Of a DNA stretch of 10,485 nucleotides, positions 1 through 6,438 are shown in pieces. Position 1 is the stretch's first letter; each line of letters begins with the position of its first letter. Both the position numbers and the translations under genes were made by a program. The notes beneath the pieces are model-generated. The model did no database searches. It had not been told where the DNA came from and was given only the letters and a program-made list of their open reading frames with translations. The DNA is from Elusimicrobiota bacterium (GTDB taxonomy: Bacteria; Elusimicrobiota; Elusimicrobia; Elusimicrobiales; Elusimicrobiaceae): assembly GCA_023398295.1 (NCBI GenBank), contig JAEWSL010000001.1:1-10485 (forward strand), written 5' to 3'.

Positions 1-1144
1 CCCTTATCGCCGCGCGCGCCCTTTCCATAAGACGCGTCAAAAAGCGGATATTGTGTATGGAAAGCAGGCGGTGGCTGGTAAGTTCCTGCGCTCTAAAAAG
101 ATGGGAAAGGTAAGCGCGCGAGTAATTTTGGCAGACAAAGCAGTCGCACTCTTTATCAAGAGGACTCTCCTGCAGGCGGTAAGAGGCGTTTTTTATGTTT
201 ATTTTGCCCTCGCTTGTCATAGCCTGGCCGTTACGCGCAACGCGCGTGGGCCACACGCAGTCAAACATATCAACGCCGCTTGCGACGCAGTCCAAAATCT
301 CCTGCGGAGTGCCAAGGCCCATTAAATAGCGCGGCTTTTGCGAAGGCAGATGCGGAATAGTATGCTTTAGGGCAAAGTTCATTTCCTCTCGCGTTTCACC
401 GACGGAAAGGCCTCCTATGCAAAAGCCGTGCACAGGCAGAGAGGCCATATCTTTTGCGGCGTCTTCGCGCAAATCGCCGTAAATTGCGCCCTGTATAATG
501 CCGAAAATTAAAGGATGCGACACTTCAAAAGAACCGTCTTTGTTGCTCTTTACGCTCTGCGGCACAAGGCTGTGATATCTGCTTAAAGCGCGGCGCGCCC
601 AGCGTTTTGTTATTTCAAGGGCTTTTTTTGCGTCCTGCTTTTTTGCCTGCGCGGGGATAAGGACGTCAAGGCAAGTCCAAATATCGGAAGCTATTTTTTG
701 CTGCGTTTCTATCACATTCTCCGGCGAAAAAAAGTGTTTTGAGCCGTCGTGATGGCTTTTGAACCAGACGCCGTCTTCGGTAATTTTCCTAAGGTGCGAG
801 AGGCTGTGCACCTGAAACCCGCCCGAGTCTGTTAAAATGCTGCCGTTCCAATGCATAAATTTATGCAGGCCGCCCAGTTTTTCAAGCGCGGCGGCCGTAG
901 GCCGCAGATATAAATGATATGTGTTTGACAAAAGGCAGGAGGCTTTTACATGAAGCAAATCCTCGTCGGTAAGGGCTTTGACGCAGGCCTGCGTGGCAAC
1001 AGGCATAAAAACGGGCGTTTCTATCACGCCGTGTTTGGTATAAAGGAATCCCGTACGCGCGCTTGTTTTTGAGTCTTGCGCCGTTACTTTGAAAGGTGAA
1101 ATTATTTTTACGTCTTCAAGATTTAAGTTTTTTTGCGTTGTCAT
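1..1144 (-). CDS. tgt: Queuine/preQ1 tRNA-ribosyltransferase (tRNA-guanine transglycosylase), 3' end missing
   Basis: Exchanges guanine for preQ1 at wobble position 34 of GUN-anticodon tRNAs in the cytoplasm, the committed tRNA step of queuosine synthesis. I translated 381 codons; the frame stays open to the window edge. Seen: TPVFMPVAT near residue 43, DSGGFQ with D106 (E. coli D89 equivalent), D160 in the base pocket, FGIIQG at 214-219, GGLSVGE at 244-250, nucleophile D295 in MFDCVWPTR, and zinc ligands C333, C335, C338 and H364. Compared with E. coli from memory, there are about 17 extra N-terminal residues and about 14 inserted around 195-210. Only some 15-25 C-terminal residues should be missing. 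The ATG overlaps the queA stop (ATGA), with no clear Shine-Dalgarno site, so translation is probably coupled. The usual FDEC pocket motif reads LDVL. The family call is secure. Confidence 0.97.
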   Translation of the reverse strand, partial: MTTQKNLNLEDVKIISPFKVTAQDSKTSARTGFLYTKHGVIETPVFMPVATQACVKALTDEDLLHVKASCLLSNTYHLYLRPTAAALEKLGGLHKFMHWNGSILTDSGGFQVHSLSHLRKITEDGVWFKSHHDGSKHFFSPENVIETQQKIASDIWTCLDVLIPAQAKKQDAKKALEITKRWARRALSRYHSLVPQSVKSNKDGSFEVSHPLIFGIIQGAIYGDLREDAAKDMASLPVHGFCIGGLSVGETREEMNFALKHTIPHLPSQKPRYLMGLGTPQEILDCVASGVDMFDCVWPTRVARNGQAMTSEGKINIKNASYRLQESPLDKECDCFVCQNYSRAYLSHLFRAQELTSHRLLSIHNIRFLTRLMERARAAIR

Positions 1145-2178
1145 AAAATTAACATTGCGTCCCCGAAAGAATAAAAGCGGTACTTGTTTTCTACCGCAAG
1201 GCCGTAGGCTTGGTAAATAAAATCCTCCCCCGCAAGCGCGCTTACCATGCATAAAGGCGTTGAGTGCGGGAAGTGGAAATTTGTAATAAGCGCGTCTAAG
1301 ACCTTAAATTTATAACCTTCGTAAATAAAAAGGTCGGCCCATTTTTTGCCGCTCTCCACCGTGCCGCCAGGGAGGGCAAAACTTTCTACTGTGCGCGCGC
1401 TTGTTGTTCCCACGCAAATCACGCGGCCTTTGCGCGCTTTTGTTTCGTTTATAATATCGGCGGTTTCAGTTGGCATTTGGGCAAGCTCGGGCAGCATTTT
1501 ATGCTTTTGCGGCTCGCTGCGAAGCGGCTTAAAAGTACCCCAGCCGACGTGTAAAGTAACGTAGGCTATATTTACGCCCTTTTGTTCAAGCGTTTGCAAA
1601 AGCTGCGGCGTAAAATGGAAACCGGCCGTCGGCGCGGCAATAGAGCCGTCGTATTTTGCATAAACCGTCTGATACTTTTCCCTGTCGCTTTCAATGGCTT
1701 TGGGCAGGCCGCCGCGGGCGCGCGCTTTTTCTATATAAACGGGAAGGGGCATATGCCCGTATTTTTGCGCGTAGGGCAAAATATCCTCCGTATTAAAAGC
1801 TATTACGCCTTCTCCTTCTTTTGTGGCGGACTCTAAGACGCCCTCAAGCCCTTCTTCAAAAATTATGCGCGCGCCCGCCTTAAACTGCCTAAGCAGCACG
1901 GCCCAGCGGCTTTTATCTTCAAGGGGGCGCACCAGCAAAATTTCTGTCTTGCCGCCCGTTTCCTTCTTGGCAAACAGTTTGGCGGGAAATACTTTGGAGT
2001 TGTTTATTACAAGCGTGTCGCCCGCTTTAAGGTATTGCGGCAAATCGCGAAATATTTTATGCTCTACGCTCCTTTGCGCGCGCTTTAGGACCATAAGACG
2101 GCTTGAGTCGCGCGGTTCGGCGGGATTTTTTGCTATTAAATCATCAACGTTAAATTTTTCAAATCTCTCAAAGGCCAT
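1141..2178 (-). CDS. queA: S-adenosylmethionine:tRNA ribosyltransferase-isomerase
   Basis: Transfers and isomerises the ribose of S-adenosylmethionine onto preQ1-modified tRNA to make epoxyqueuosine, directly after the Tgt step. The 345-residue product is normal length for the family. Seen: a family-like N-terminus with RDSSRLMVLKR near 23-33 and FRDLPQYLKAGDTLVINNSK near 43-62, the conserved AAPTAGFHFT motif in the middle, HVGWGTFKPL after it, and the C-terminal NFHFPHSTPLCMVSALAG block (usually NFHLPKSTLLMLVSA). The ATG lies one base after the spoIID-like stop, and the TGA overlaps the tgt ATG. Pairing with tgt is the usual arrangement and implies the cell inserts preQ1 rather than only salvaging queuine. 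No preQ1 riboswitch is visible, and the gene appears to depend on the upstream promoter. Confidence 0.98.
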   Translation of the reverse strand: MAFERFEKFNVDDLIAKNPAEPRDSSRLMVLKRAQRSVEHKIFRDLPQYLKAGDTLVINNSKVFPAKLFAKKETGGKTEILLVRPLEDKSRWAVLLRQFKAGARIIFEEGLEGVLESATKEGEGVIAFNTEDILPYAQKYGHMPLPVYIEKARARGGLPKAIESDREKYQTVYAKYDGSIAAPTAGFHFTPQLLQTLEQKGVNIAYVTLHVGWGTFKPLRSEPQKHKMLPELAQMPTETADIINETKARKGRVICVGTTSARTVESFALPGGTVESGKKWADLFIYEGYKFKVLDALITNFHFPHSTPLCMVSALAGEDFIYQAYGLAVENKYRFYSFGDAMLIL

Positions 2179-2179
2179 A

Positions 2180-3259
2180 TTATATTTTCCCCAGTTTTGA
2201 CGAAGGATAATAATACTTCAAAATCTTTTTGTAATTTTTGCCGCGGCGCGCCATTTCCTTTGCGCCTTCCTGACAGAGGCCCATGCCGTGACCAAAACCT
2301 TTGCCCTCAAAATAAAGCCCTTTAATTTTGCTTATTTTACAGCTCTTAAATTTATTTGCGCCGATATAAAGCCTAAACTCATCGCAGGCAATTGCCCTCT
2401 TTTCTTTATTTGTAATAAAAATCAAAGTGCTGGCGCGGCCGCTTTCAAGCTTTTTGCCTATCTTTATTTTTTTAAGTTTGCCTTTAACTTGCTTTGGCGC
2501 CAAAAAATCATTTACCGCGCTTTGGCTTAAGCTTAAAGACCAGTTTGCGTTTGCCCCCTCTTTATCATATTTGCAACTTACGCCGCGCAGGGGTTTAATC
2601 TCATTTTTGAGCCAAGGCAAAGCGTCGGTGCCGCCGCCGCAGTTGGAATGATAAAAGGTATAAAAAATCTCCCCCTCATAGCGCAGCACTTGATTTTTTG
2701 TTTCTTCAACGGCTTTTGCAATATTTGCAAAATTATTTACGCTTCCTTTATAGACCTGGCTTCCGGTATCGCTGTATAAGTCAAAAGGGCCGCTCTTTTT
2801 TTGCTCCAAACTCTTAAGCGCATAAGTTCGCGCGGACACCGCCTGCGCTTTAAGCGCTTCAAGAGGCCAGGACGGGCTCATCTCATAGGGTAAAACGCCT
2901 TTAAGATATTCTTCCAAATCGGCGCGTTCTATAATGTCAATGCCGCGTTTGCCGCGGTAAATTAAAAGCGGCCCGCGGTATTTATTACCGTTAAAAGTAA
3001 AAAAACCGTCTTTGTCGGAAAGGGATACTTCAGCCTTGGAAATATTTTTTATGCTGCCGATTTTGGAAGGGCTTACTTCAAAAACGCCGCCCTTTTTGGC
3101 TTTATATTTTTTATTGTTATCAAGATTTACTATCTTAAAAGGGCCGCTTGCTTTTAGGGCGGCGTTTGGCGCGCCTTGGGCCAGCAGCACTTTAACTTCG
3201 CGGGCGTTTAAGACGCAGACAAACAAAATAAATAACAACGCCGAAAATATCTTTTTCAT
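2180..3259 (-). CDS. SpoIID/LytB-family secreted protein, probable peptidoglycan lytic transglycosylase
   Basis: A 359-residue exported protein. Residues 1-19 form a signal peptide: KK, a hydrophobic stretch, then a probable cut after LNA. C15 does not sit in a lipobox. The SpoIID domain runs from about residue 95 to the end. It includes PYEM with E126, at the place of the catalytic glutamate of SpoIID; WPLEALKAQAVSARTYAL at 131-148; HSNCGGGTD at 204-212 with C207 and a later C229, which may bind metal or form a disulfide; and the C-terminal GFGHGMGLCQEGA at 321-333. In spore formers SpoIID trims denuded glycan during engulfment, but relatives occur in many non-sporulating bacteria, where they probably act in wall remodelling or daughter-cell separation. 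Its place between ruvB and queA is known from other bacteria and does not show a functional link. Family is sure; activity is inferred. Confidence 0.93.
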   Translation of the reverse strand: MKKIFSALLFILFVCVLNAREVKVLLAQGAPNAALKASGPFKIVNLDNNKKYKAKKGGVFEVSPSKIGSIKNISKAEVSLSDKDGFFTFNGNKYRGPLLIYRGKRGIDIIERADLEEYLKGVLPYEMSPSWPLEALKAQAVSARTYALKSLEQKKSGPFDLYSDTGSQVYKGSVNNFANIAKAVEETKNQVLRYEGEIFYTFYHSNCGGGTDALPWLKNEIKPLRGVSCKYDKEGANANWSLSLSQSAVNDFLAPKQVKGKLKKIKIGKKLESGRASTLIFITNKEKRAIACDEFRLYIGANKFKSCKISKIKGLYFEGKGFGHGMGLCQEGAKEMARRGKNYKKILKYYYPSSKLGKI

Positions 3260-3267
3260 CTTAAAAA

Positions 3268-4290
3268 TCAGAAGAGCCCGTTTGGATTTTTGCGGCCCAG
3301 ATGCGCGTAAGCCTTGGGCGTGGCAACGCGCCCGCGCGGCGTACGCGTGATAAAACCGGCTTTAATAAGGTAAGGCTCTATAACGTCGGTGAGGGTATCG
3401 GTTTCCTGCGAGACGGCTATGGCCAGATTTTCCATACCCACAGGGCCCCCGCCAAATTTTTCAATAAGGGCGATAAGTATTTTTTTATCCACGCTGTCCA
3501 AACCCTCTTTATCAATATCAAGCGCTTCCATGGCCGTAACGGCAATTTCCGCCGTAATTACGCCGCTGCCTTTGACCTGCGCAAAATCGCGCACGCGCTT
3601 TAACAAGCGGTTTGCAATGCGCGGCGTGCCGCGGGAGCGTTTTGCAATCTCTTCAAGGCCTTTTTGCTGCGCTTCTATGCATAAAAGGCGCGCGCTGCGC
3701 GTCAAAATATCGCAGATCTCTTTCTCTTCGTAAAAACCTAAATTAAATACTATGCCGAAACGGTCGCGCAGCGGCCCCGTCAAAAGGCCAGAGCGCGTAG
3801 TTGCGCCCACCAAAGTAAAATGCGGCACGGGCAGCTTAAAAGTGGTGGAGCCCGCGCCTTTGCCGGTATTTATAAAGAAGGTAAAATCTTCCATAGCGGG
3901 GTAGAGGGCTTCTTCAACGGCGGGGTTAAGGCGGTGGATTTCGTCAATAAATAAAATATCGCCTTCGCCGAGTTCGGTGGTAAGCATGGCCGCCAAATCG
4001 CCCGGGCGCGCCAAAACGGGGCCGCTTGTTACCTTTATATTTACGCCCATCTCGCGCGCTAAAATATTGGAAAGCGTAGTCTTGCCTAAGCCGGGAGGCG
4101 AGTAAAAAAGGCAGTGGTCTAGAGCTTCTTTTCGGTTTTTGGCGGCTTCAATAAAAACTTTAAGATTTTCTTTTATCTTATCCTGCCCGACAAATTCCGC
4201 CAGAGTGGCCGGGCGCAAAGCGTGTTCCGCGGGGGAAGTTTTTTCCTCGTAAGTAGCTTCTACTTTAAGATATTCGTTATATTCACTCAT
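3268..4290 (-). CDS. ruvB: Holliday junction branch migration ATPase RuvB
   Basis: Hexameric AAA+ motor that drives branch migration of Holliday junctions held by RuvA. The 340-residue product is normal length. Seen: LRPATLAEFVGQ at 25-36, Walker A SPPGLGKTT with K70, Walker B DILFIDEIHR with D116 and E117, sensor 1 region GATTRSG at 162-168, LLTGPLRDRFGI with the probable arginine finger R175, and a C-terminal winged helix ending in RTPRGRVAT. The residue before the PPGLGKT core is Ser64 where glycine is usual (GPPGLGKT); this should be tolerated. The ATG overlaps the ruvA stop (ATGA), ensuring coupled synthesis of the two partners. Eight bases separate its stop from the spoIID-like start. 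Confidence 0.99.
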   Translation of the reverse strand: MSEYNEYLKVEATYEEKTSPAEHALRPATLAEFVGQDKIKENLKVFIEAAKNRKEALDHCLFYSPPGLGKTTLSNILAREMGVNIKVTSGPVLARPGDLAAMLTTELGEGDILFIDEIHRLNPAVEEALYPAMEDFTFFINTGKGAGSTTFKLPVPHFTLVGATTRSGLLTGPLRDRFGIVFNLGFYEEKEICDILTRSARLLCIEAQQKGLEEIAKRSRGTPRIANRLLKRVRDFAQVKGSGVITAEIAVTAMEALDIDKEGLDSVDKKILIALIEKFGGGPVGMENLAIAVSQETDTLTDVIEPYLIKAGFITRTPRGRVATPKAYAHLGRKNPNGLF

Positions 4291-4892
4291 TTGCCAAGCA
4301 CCCTTAAGGCGGCTTTAATATTGTCTTCGGCGGTTTTGCCTAAAACGTCTTCTTTGGATAAAATTTCCACGGCTTTTCTGACTTCATTTGCGCTGTAGCC
4401 CAAAGCGCTAAGCGCGGCGTAAACCTCGCCGGAGGCGGCAAAATCCGCCGTTTTTATCTTAACTTCGCCCTGCACGGTAATACTGTCCATCTTTTCTTTA
4501 AGACTGTCAATAATTTTCTGCGCAGTTTTGGCCGTAAAACCGAAAATGCCCGTTAAAATCTTTGCGTCCCTATTTATGACCGAGCGGTGGAAATCGGCGG
4601 GACTTCTAAGAGCTTTTGCCAGAAATTCCAAAGCTTTCTTTGCGCCGGTATTGGGTATGTTTTCCTTAAAAAGCAAAAAGAGAGCCCTGTCTTCTTTAGT
4701 CAAAAAACCATATAGCGTCGTGCCGTCATAAGGGGAGAGGCTTTCCACAATATATACCTCCGCCAGGGAGCCTTCTTCCAACGAAGCAAGGGACGGCGCG
4801 GCCATGTTAACCTCGTAGCCGACGCCTGAAACTACCAGCGTCAAAGAAGCCTCTTTTATGTCCAGCGCCTGACCTTTAAGATAGGATATCAT
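4287..4892 (-). CDS. ruvA: Holliday junction DNA-binding protein RuvA (divergent hairpin motifs)
   Basis: Tetrameric four-way-junction binder that loads RuvB and guides RuvC. The 201 residues match the usual length. Domain I is clear: MISYLKGQ at the start, SGVGYEVNM at 22-30, LYGF at 60-63. Domain II is unusual: the first helix-hairpin-helix loop reads NTGAKKA at 81-87 where GVGPK is typical. The second reads FGFTAKTA at 117-124 where PGIGKKTA is typical. The acidic pin, E55-D56 in E. coli, reads Y55-D56. Domain III, the RuvB-contacting part, is recognisable as EVYAALSALGYSANEVRKAVE near 156-176. The nine-base gap after ruvC has no obvious ribosome binding site. Identity is secure from context and domains I and III; effects of the changes are unknown. 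Confidence 0.97.
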   Translation of the reverse strand: MISYLKGQALDIKEASLTLVVSGVGYEVNMAAPSLASLEEGSLAEVYIVESLSPYDGTTLYGFLTKEDRALFLLFKENIPNTGAKKALEFLAKALRSPADFHRSVINRDAKILTGIFGFTAKTAQKIIDSLKEKMDSITVQGEVKIKTADFAASGEVYAALSALGYSANEVRKAVEILSKEDVLGKTAEDNIKAALRVLGK

Positions 4893-4901
4893 AGTTCTAT
4901 T

Positions 4902-5495
4902 TTACTTTATTTTTAAGTCGCGGATTTTTAATTTGGCCGCCTGCTCTTTTTTGGCCTGTTTTATTTTATCAAGAAATTTTTGCTGCGCCGACATTTGCAA
5001 AGTAAAAGGCGCAGTTTTAAGATGGCAGAGGGCTATGGCGGCGGCGTCGGCAACGTCGTCGGGGGAAAGGACGCTTTTTAGCTTAAAAATAAGCTGCGTC
5101 ATGCGCTGCATCTGTTTTTTATCGGCCGCGCCGCTGCCGCATAAGGTTATCTTAACGCGCTTTGGCAGATAGGAGGCAACTTCCAGCCCGCACTGTTCAA
5201 GGGCAAGCAAAATGACGCCGCGCGTTTGTATGGTGTGCGAAACGGAGTACGCGCGCTTTAGAAAAAACATCTCTTCCATAGCCGCGCTTTGCGGCGCAAA
5301 GTTTTGGGCAATATGCTTGATTTCGTCGTAAATTTGGCTTAAGCGTTTTTGAAGAGGAGTGTTTGCATCGGTATGGATAAGGCCGCAGGCGCATAAAACA
5401 AAACCGACTGTTCCGTCATATTCCGCTACGGCCCAGCCGGTCCTGTCCAAACCCGGGTCAATACCCAAAACCCTGCCTAAATTATTTGTCTTCAA
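4902..5495 (-). CDS. ruvC: Crossover junction endodeoxyribonuclease RuvC, TTG start
   Basis: Dimeric metal-dependent nuclease that cuts Holliday junctions symmetrically. Seen: GIDPGLDRTGW with D13, MEEMFF with E74, GSGAADKKQMQRM in the middle, and SPDDVADAAAIALCH with D147 and D150. Together these give the four acidic catalytic residues of the RuvC/RNase H fold. I place the start at a TTG giving M-K-T-N-N-L-G-R-V-L-G-I-D (197 residues). A GGAG lies four bases upstream, and the start sits 14 bases inside the yebC end. An ATG 69 bases further upstream would add 23 residues encoded wholly inside yebC, with no family resemblance, so I reject it. The C-terminus from about 170 is lysine-rich (QAKKEQAAKLKIRDLKIK). 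Function is sure; the start is likely. Confidence 0.95.
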   Translation of the reverse strand: MKTNNLGRVLGIDPGLDRTGWAVAEYDGTVGFVLCACGLIHTDANTPLQKRLSQIYDEIKHIAQNFAPQSAAMEEMFFLKRAYSVSHTIQTRGVILLALEQCGLEVASYLPKRVKITLCGSGAADKKQMQRMTQLIFKLKSVLSPDDVADAAAIALCHLKTAPFTLQMSAQQKFLDKIKQAKKEQAAKLKIRDLKIK

Positions 5496-6237
5496 TTTTC
5501 TCCAGCACTTCGTCGGGTATCGTGTGGTTGGTAAATACGTTTTTGGTGTCATCATGGTCGTCAAGAGCGTCTATCATACGCACTATTTTACCCGCCGTTT
5601 CAACGTCGGTTACGGCAACTTCGTTTGCGGCGCTCATGCTTATTTCCGCGCTAAGCGGCTTTATGCCTTTGGCCTCAAGCGCGGCTTTGACGGTATCAAG
5701 GCTTTCGGGCGCGGTATAAATTTCGTAGCCTTCTTCGTCGGTTTTAATATCGTCTGCGCCGGCTTCAAGGGCAATGTTCATCAAATTTTCTTCCGTAGCG
5801 GCTTCTTTATCAATTAGGATAAGGCCTTTCTTTGAAAACATATAAGACACGCAGCCCGTTGTGCCTATGCTGCCGCCTTTGTCGGAAAATATTTTGCGTA
5901 TCTCGGCAAAAGTGCGGTTCTTATTGTCGGTAGTGCATTCCACTATAACCGCGACCGAACCCGGGCCGTAGCCTTCGTAAGTAATCTCCTCATATATAGC
6001 GCCGGGCAACTGGCCCGTGCCCTTCATAATGGCGCGCTTGACGTTATCTGCCGGCATGTTGGCGGCCTTGCCGTCTTCAACGGCTTTCCTGAGGCGGGCG
6101 TTGCTCGCCAAATCTCCGCCGCCCATTTTGGCGGCAATGGTAATTTCCCTGATAAGCCTGGTAAAAATTTTGCCTTTCTTTGCGTCAACTAAGGCTTTTT
6201 TATGTTTTATACCTGCCCAATGCGAATGTCCGCCCAT
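5482..6237 (-). CDS. yebC: YebC/PmpR-family translation or regulatory factor
   Basis: A 251-residue member of the YebC (TACO1) family, long annotated as a transcriptional regulator. More recent work on family members points to a ribosome-linked role that helps translate proline-rich stretches; which applies here cannot be read from sequence. Seen: the hallmark N-terminus MGGHSHWAGIKHKKALVDAK, then KIFTRLIREI and ARLRKAVEDGKAANMPADNV, KGTG near 71-74, GYGPGSVAVIVE, GGSIGTTGCVSYMF, and an acidic C-terminal segment (DALDDHDDTKNVFTNH). First gene of the minus-strand cluster, with a strong AAGGAG site seven bases before ATG and a candidate promoter upstream. Its position next to ruvC is widely conserved in bacteria. 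Confidence 0.97.
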   Translation of the reverse strand: MGGHSHWAGIKHKKALVDAKKGKIFTRLIREITIAAKMGGGDLASNARLRKAVEDGKAANMPADNVKRAIMKGTGQLPGAIYEEITYEGYGPGSVAVIVECTTDNKNRTFAEIRKIFSDKGGSIGTTGCVSYMFSKKGLILIDKEAATEENLMNIALEAGADDIKTDEEGYEIYTAPESLDTVKAALEAKGIKPLSAEISMSAANEVAVTDVETAGKIVRMIDALDDHDDTKNVFTNHTIPDEVLEKIEDK

Positions 6238-6244
6238 AAGAAAT

Positions 6245-6250
6245 CTCCTT
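6245..6250 (-). promoter_or_regulatory. Ribosome binding site of yebC
   Basis: On the minus strand AAGGAG is followed by seven bases and the yebC ATG, a near-ideal Shine-Dalgarno site. It fixes the yebC start. Later genes of the cluster lack a comparable site and probably rely on coupling. Confidence 0.85.
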
Positions 6251-6276
6251 GTTTTATAACCTGTTAAAAACGATTT

Positions 6277-6292
6277 AGGCTGTATTAAGCCT
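6277..6292. other. Small inverted repeat (5-bp stem, 6-base loop) in the yebC leader
   Basis: AGGCT and AGCCT flank a GTATTA loop. Read on the plus strand it is followed by four more T, resembling a weak intrinsic terminator, but no plus-strand gene lies upstream to need one. Read on the minus strand it would sit at the very 5' end of the yebC mRNA if the promoter call is right, where it could stabilise the transcript. The stem is short and may be chance. Confidence 0.3.
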
Positions 6293-6319
6293 TTTTCATT
6301 CTAGCAAATTTGGTAAAAT
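6293..6319 (+). promoter_or_regulatory. Weak candidate promoter for tRNA-Glu
   Basis: A -10-like TAAAAT (6314-6319) has five of six consensus bases. The best -35-like match, TTTTCA (6293-6298), gives a short 15-base spacing. A start near 6326 would leave a leader of about 39 bases before the mature tRNA. It overlaps the opposite-strand yebC promoter candidate, so the two may compete. The -35 element is not convincing. Confidence 0.3.
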
Positions 6320-6326
6320 ATATGAA
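6298..6326 (-). promoter_or_regulatory. Candidate sigma70-type promoter for the yebC-ruvCAB-queA-tgt cluster
   Basis: On the minus strand a -35-like TTCATA (6326-6321) and a -10-like TAGAAT (6303-6298; five of six bases match TATAAT) are separated by exactly 17 bases. Transcription would begin near 6291, leaving a leader of about 54 bases before yebC. I see no LexA-type operator of the E. coli (CTGT-N8-ACAG) or Bacillus (GAAC-N4-GTTC) kind here, so SOS control of ruv is not evident. Confidence 0.5.
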
Positions 6327-6327
6327 G

Positions 6328-6342
6328 AAGGGAAACCCCCTT
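6328..6342. other. Short inverted repeat upstream of tRNA-Glu
   Basis: AAGGG and CCCTT surround a five-base AAACC loop, between the candidate tRNA promoter and the tRNA 5' end. It could fold in the tRNA precursor leader. No T-run follows, so it is not a normal terminator. It may be incidental. Confidence 0.25.
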
Positions 6343-6364
6343 TACGCCAAGCGGTTTCATTTAA

Positions 6365-6438
6365 GTCTCGTTCGTCTAGCGGTCCAGGACGCTGCCCTCT
6401 CAAGGCAGAGATCACGGGTTCAAATCCCGTACGAGACG
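6365..6438 (+). tRNA. tRNA-Glu, anticodon CUC
   Basis: Full cloverleaf of 74 bases. The acceptor stem GTCTCGT pairs fully with ACGAGAC (6431-6437). The D stem GTCT pairs with GGAC, with one T-G pair. The anticodon stem CTGCC/GGCAG (6392-6396, 6404-6408) holds the loop CTCTCAA with anticodon CTC at 6399-6401. The T stem ACGGG/CCCGT holds the loop TTCAAAT. The discriminator base G6438 agrees with glutamate tRNAs, and the D-arm sequence GTCTAGCGG also resembles them. The terminal CCA is not encoded, so a CCA-adding enzyme is needed. It reads GAG; a separate UUC isoacceptor for GAA would be expected elsewhere. Confidence 0.96.

Noticed and set aside
53..325. Open frame of 90 codons on the plus strand
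   Set aside because: It lies wholly opposite the tgt gene, whose translation carries the nucleophile and zinc ligands there; it has no family resemblance.
1346..2200. Three plus-strand open frames of 72 to 125 codons
   Set aside because: They are antisense to queA, which reads as a complete conserved protein; the long frames follow from its codon composition.
3012..3733. Several plus-strand frames of about 100 codons opposite the spoIID-like gene and ruvB
   Set aside because: They overlap strongly conserved coding sequence on the other strand and lack a ribosome binding site or recognisable domain.
5496..5564. Longer ruvC with an ATG start inside yebC
   Set aside because: The extra 23 residues have no counterpart in RuvC proteins, and yebC codes for its own conserved C-terminus there.
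5359..5817. Plus-strand frame of 152 codons opposite ruvC and yebC
   Set aside because: Both opposite-strand genes are clearly conserved in this stretch; the predicted protein looks like a reading-frame shadow.
6277..6296. Intrinsic terminator on the plus strand (hairpin plus T-run)
   Set aside because: The stem is only five pairs and no plus-strand gene precedes it, so I list it only as an inverted repeat.
6238..6364. LexA operator controlling ruv genes
   Set aside because: No CTGT-N8-ACAG or GAAC-N4-GTTC palindrome is present; CTGT/ACAG fragments occur but without the required spacing.
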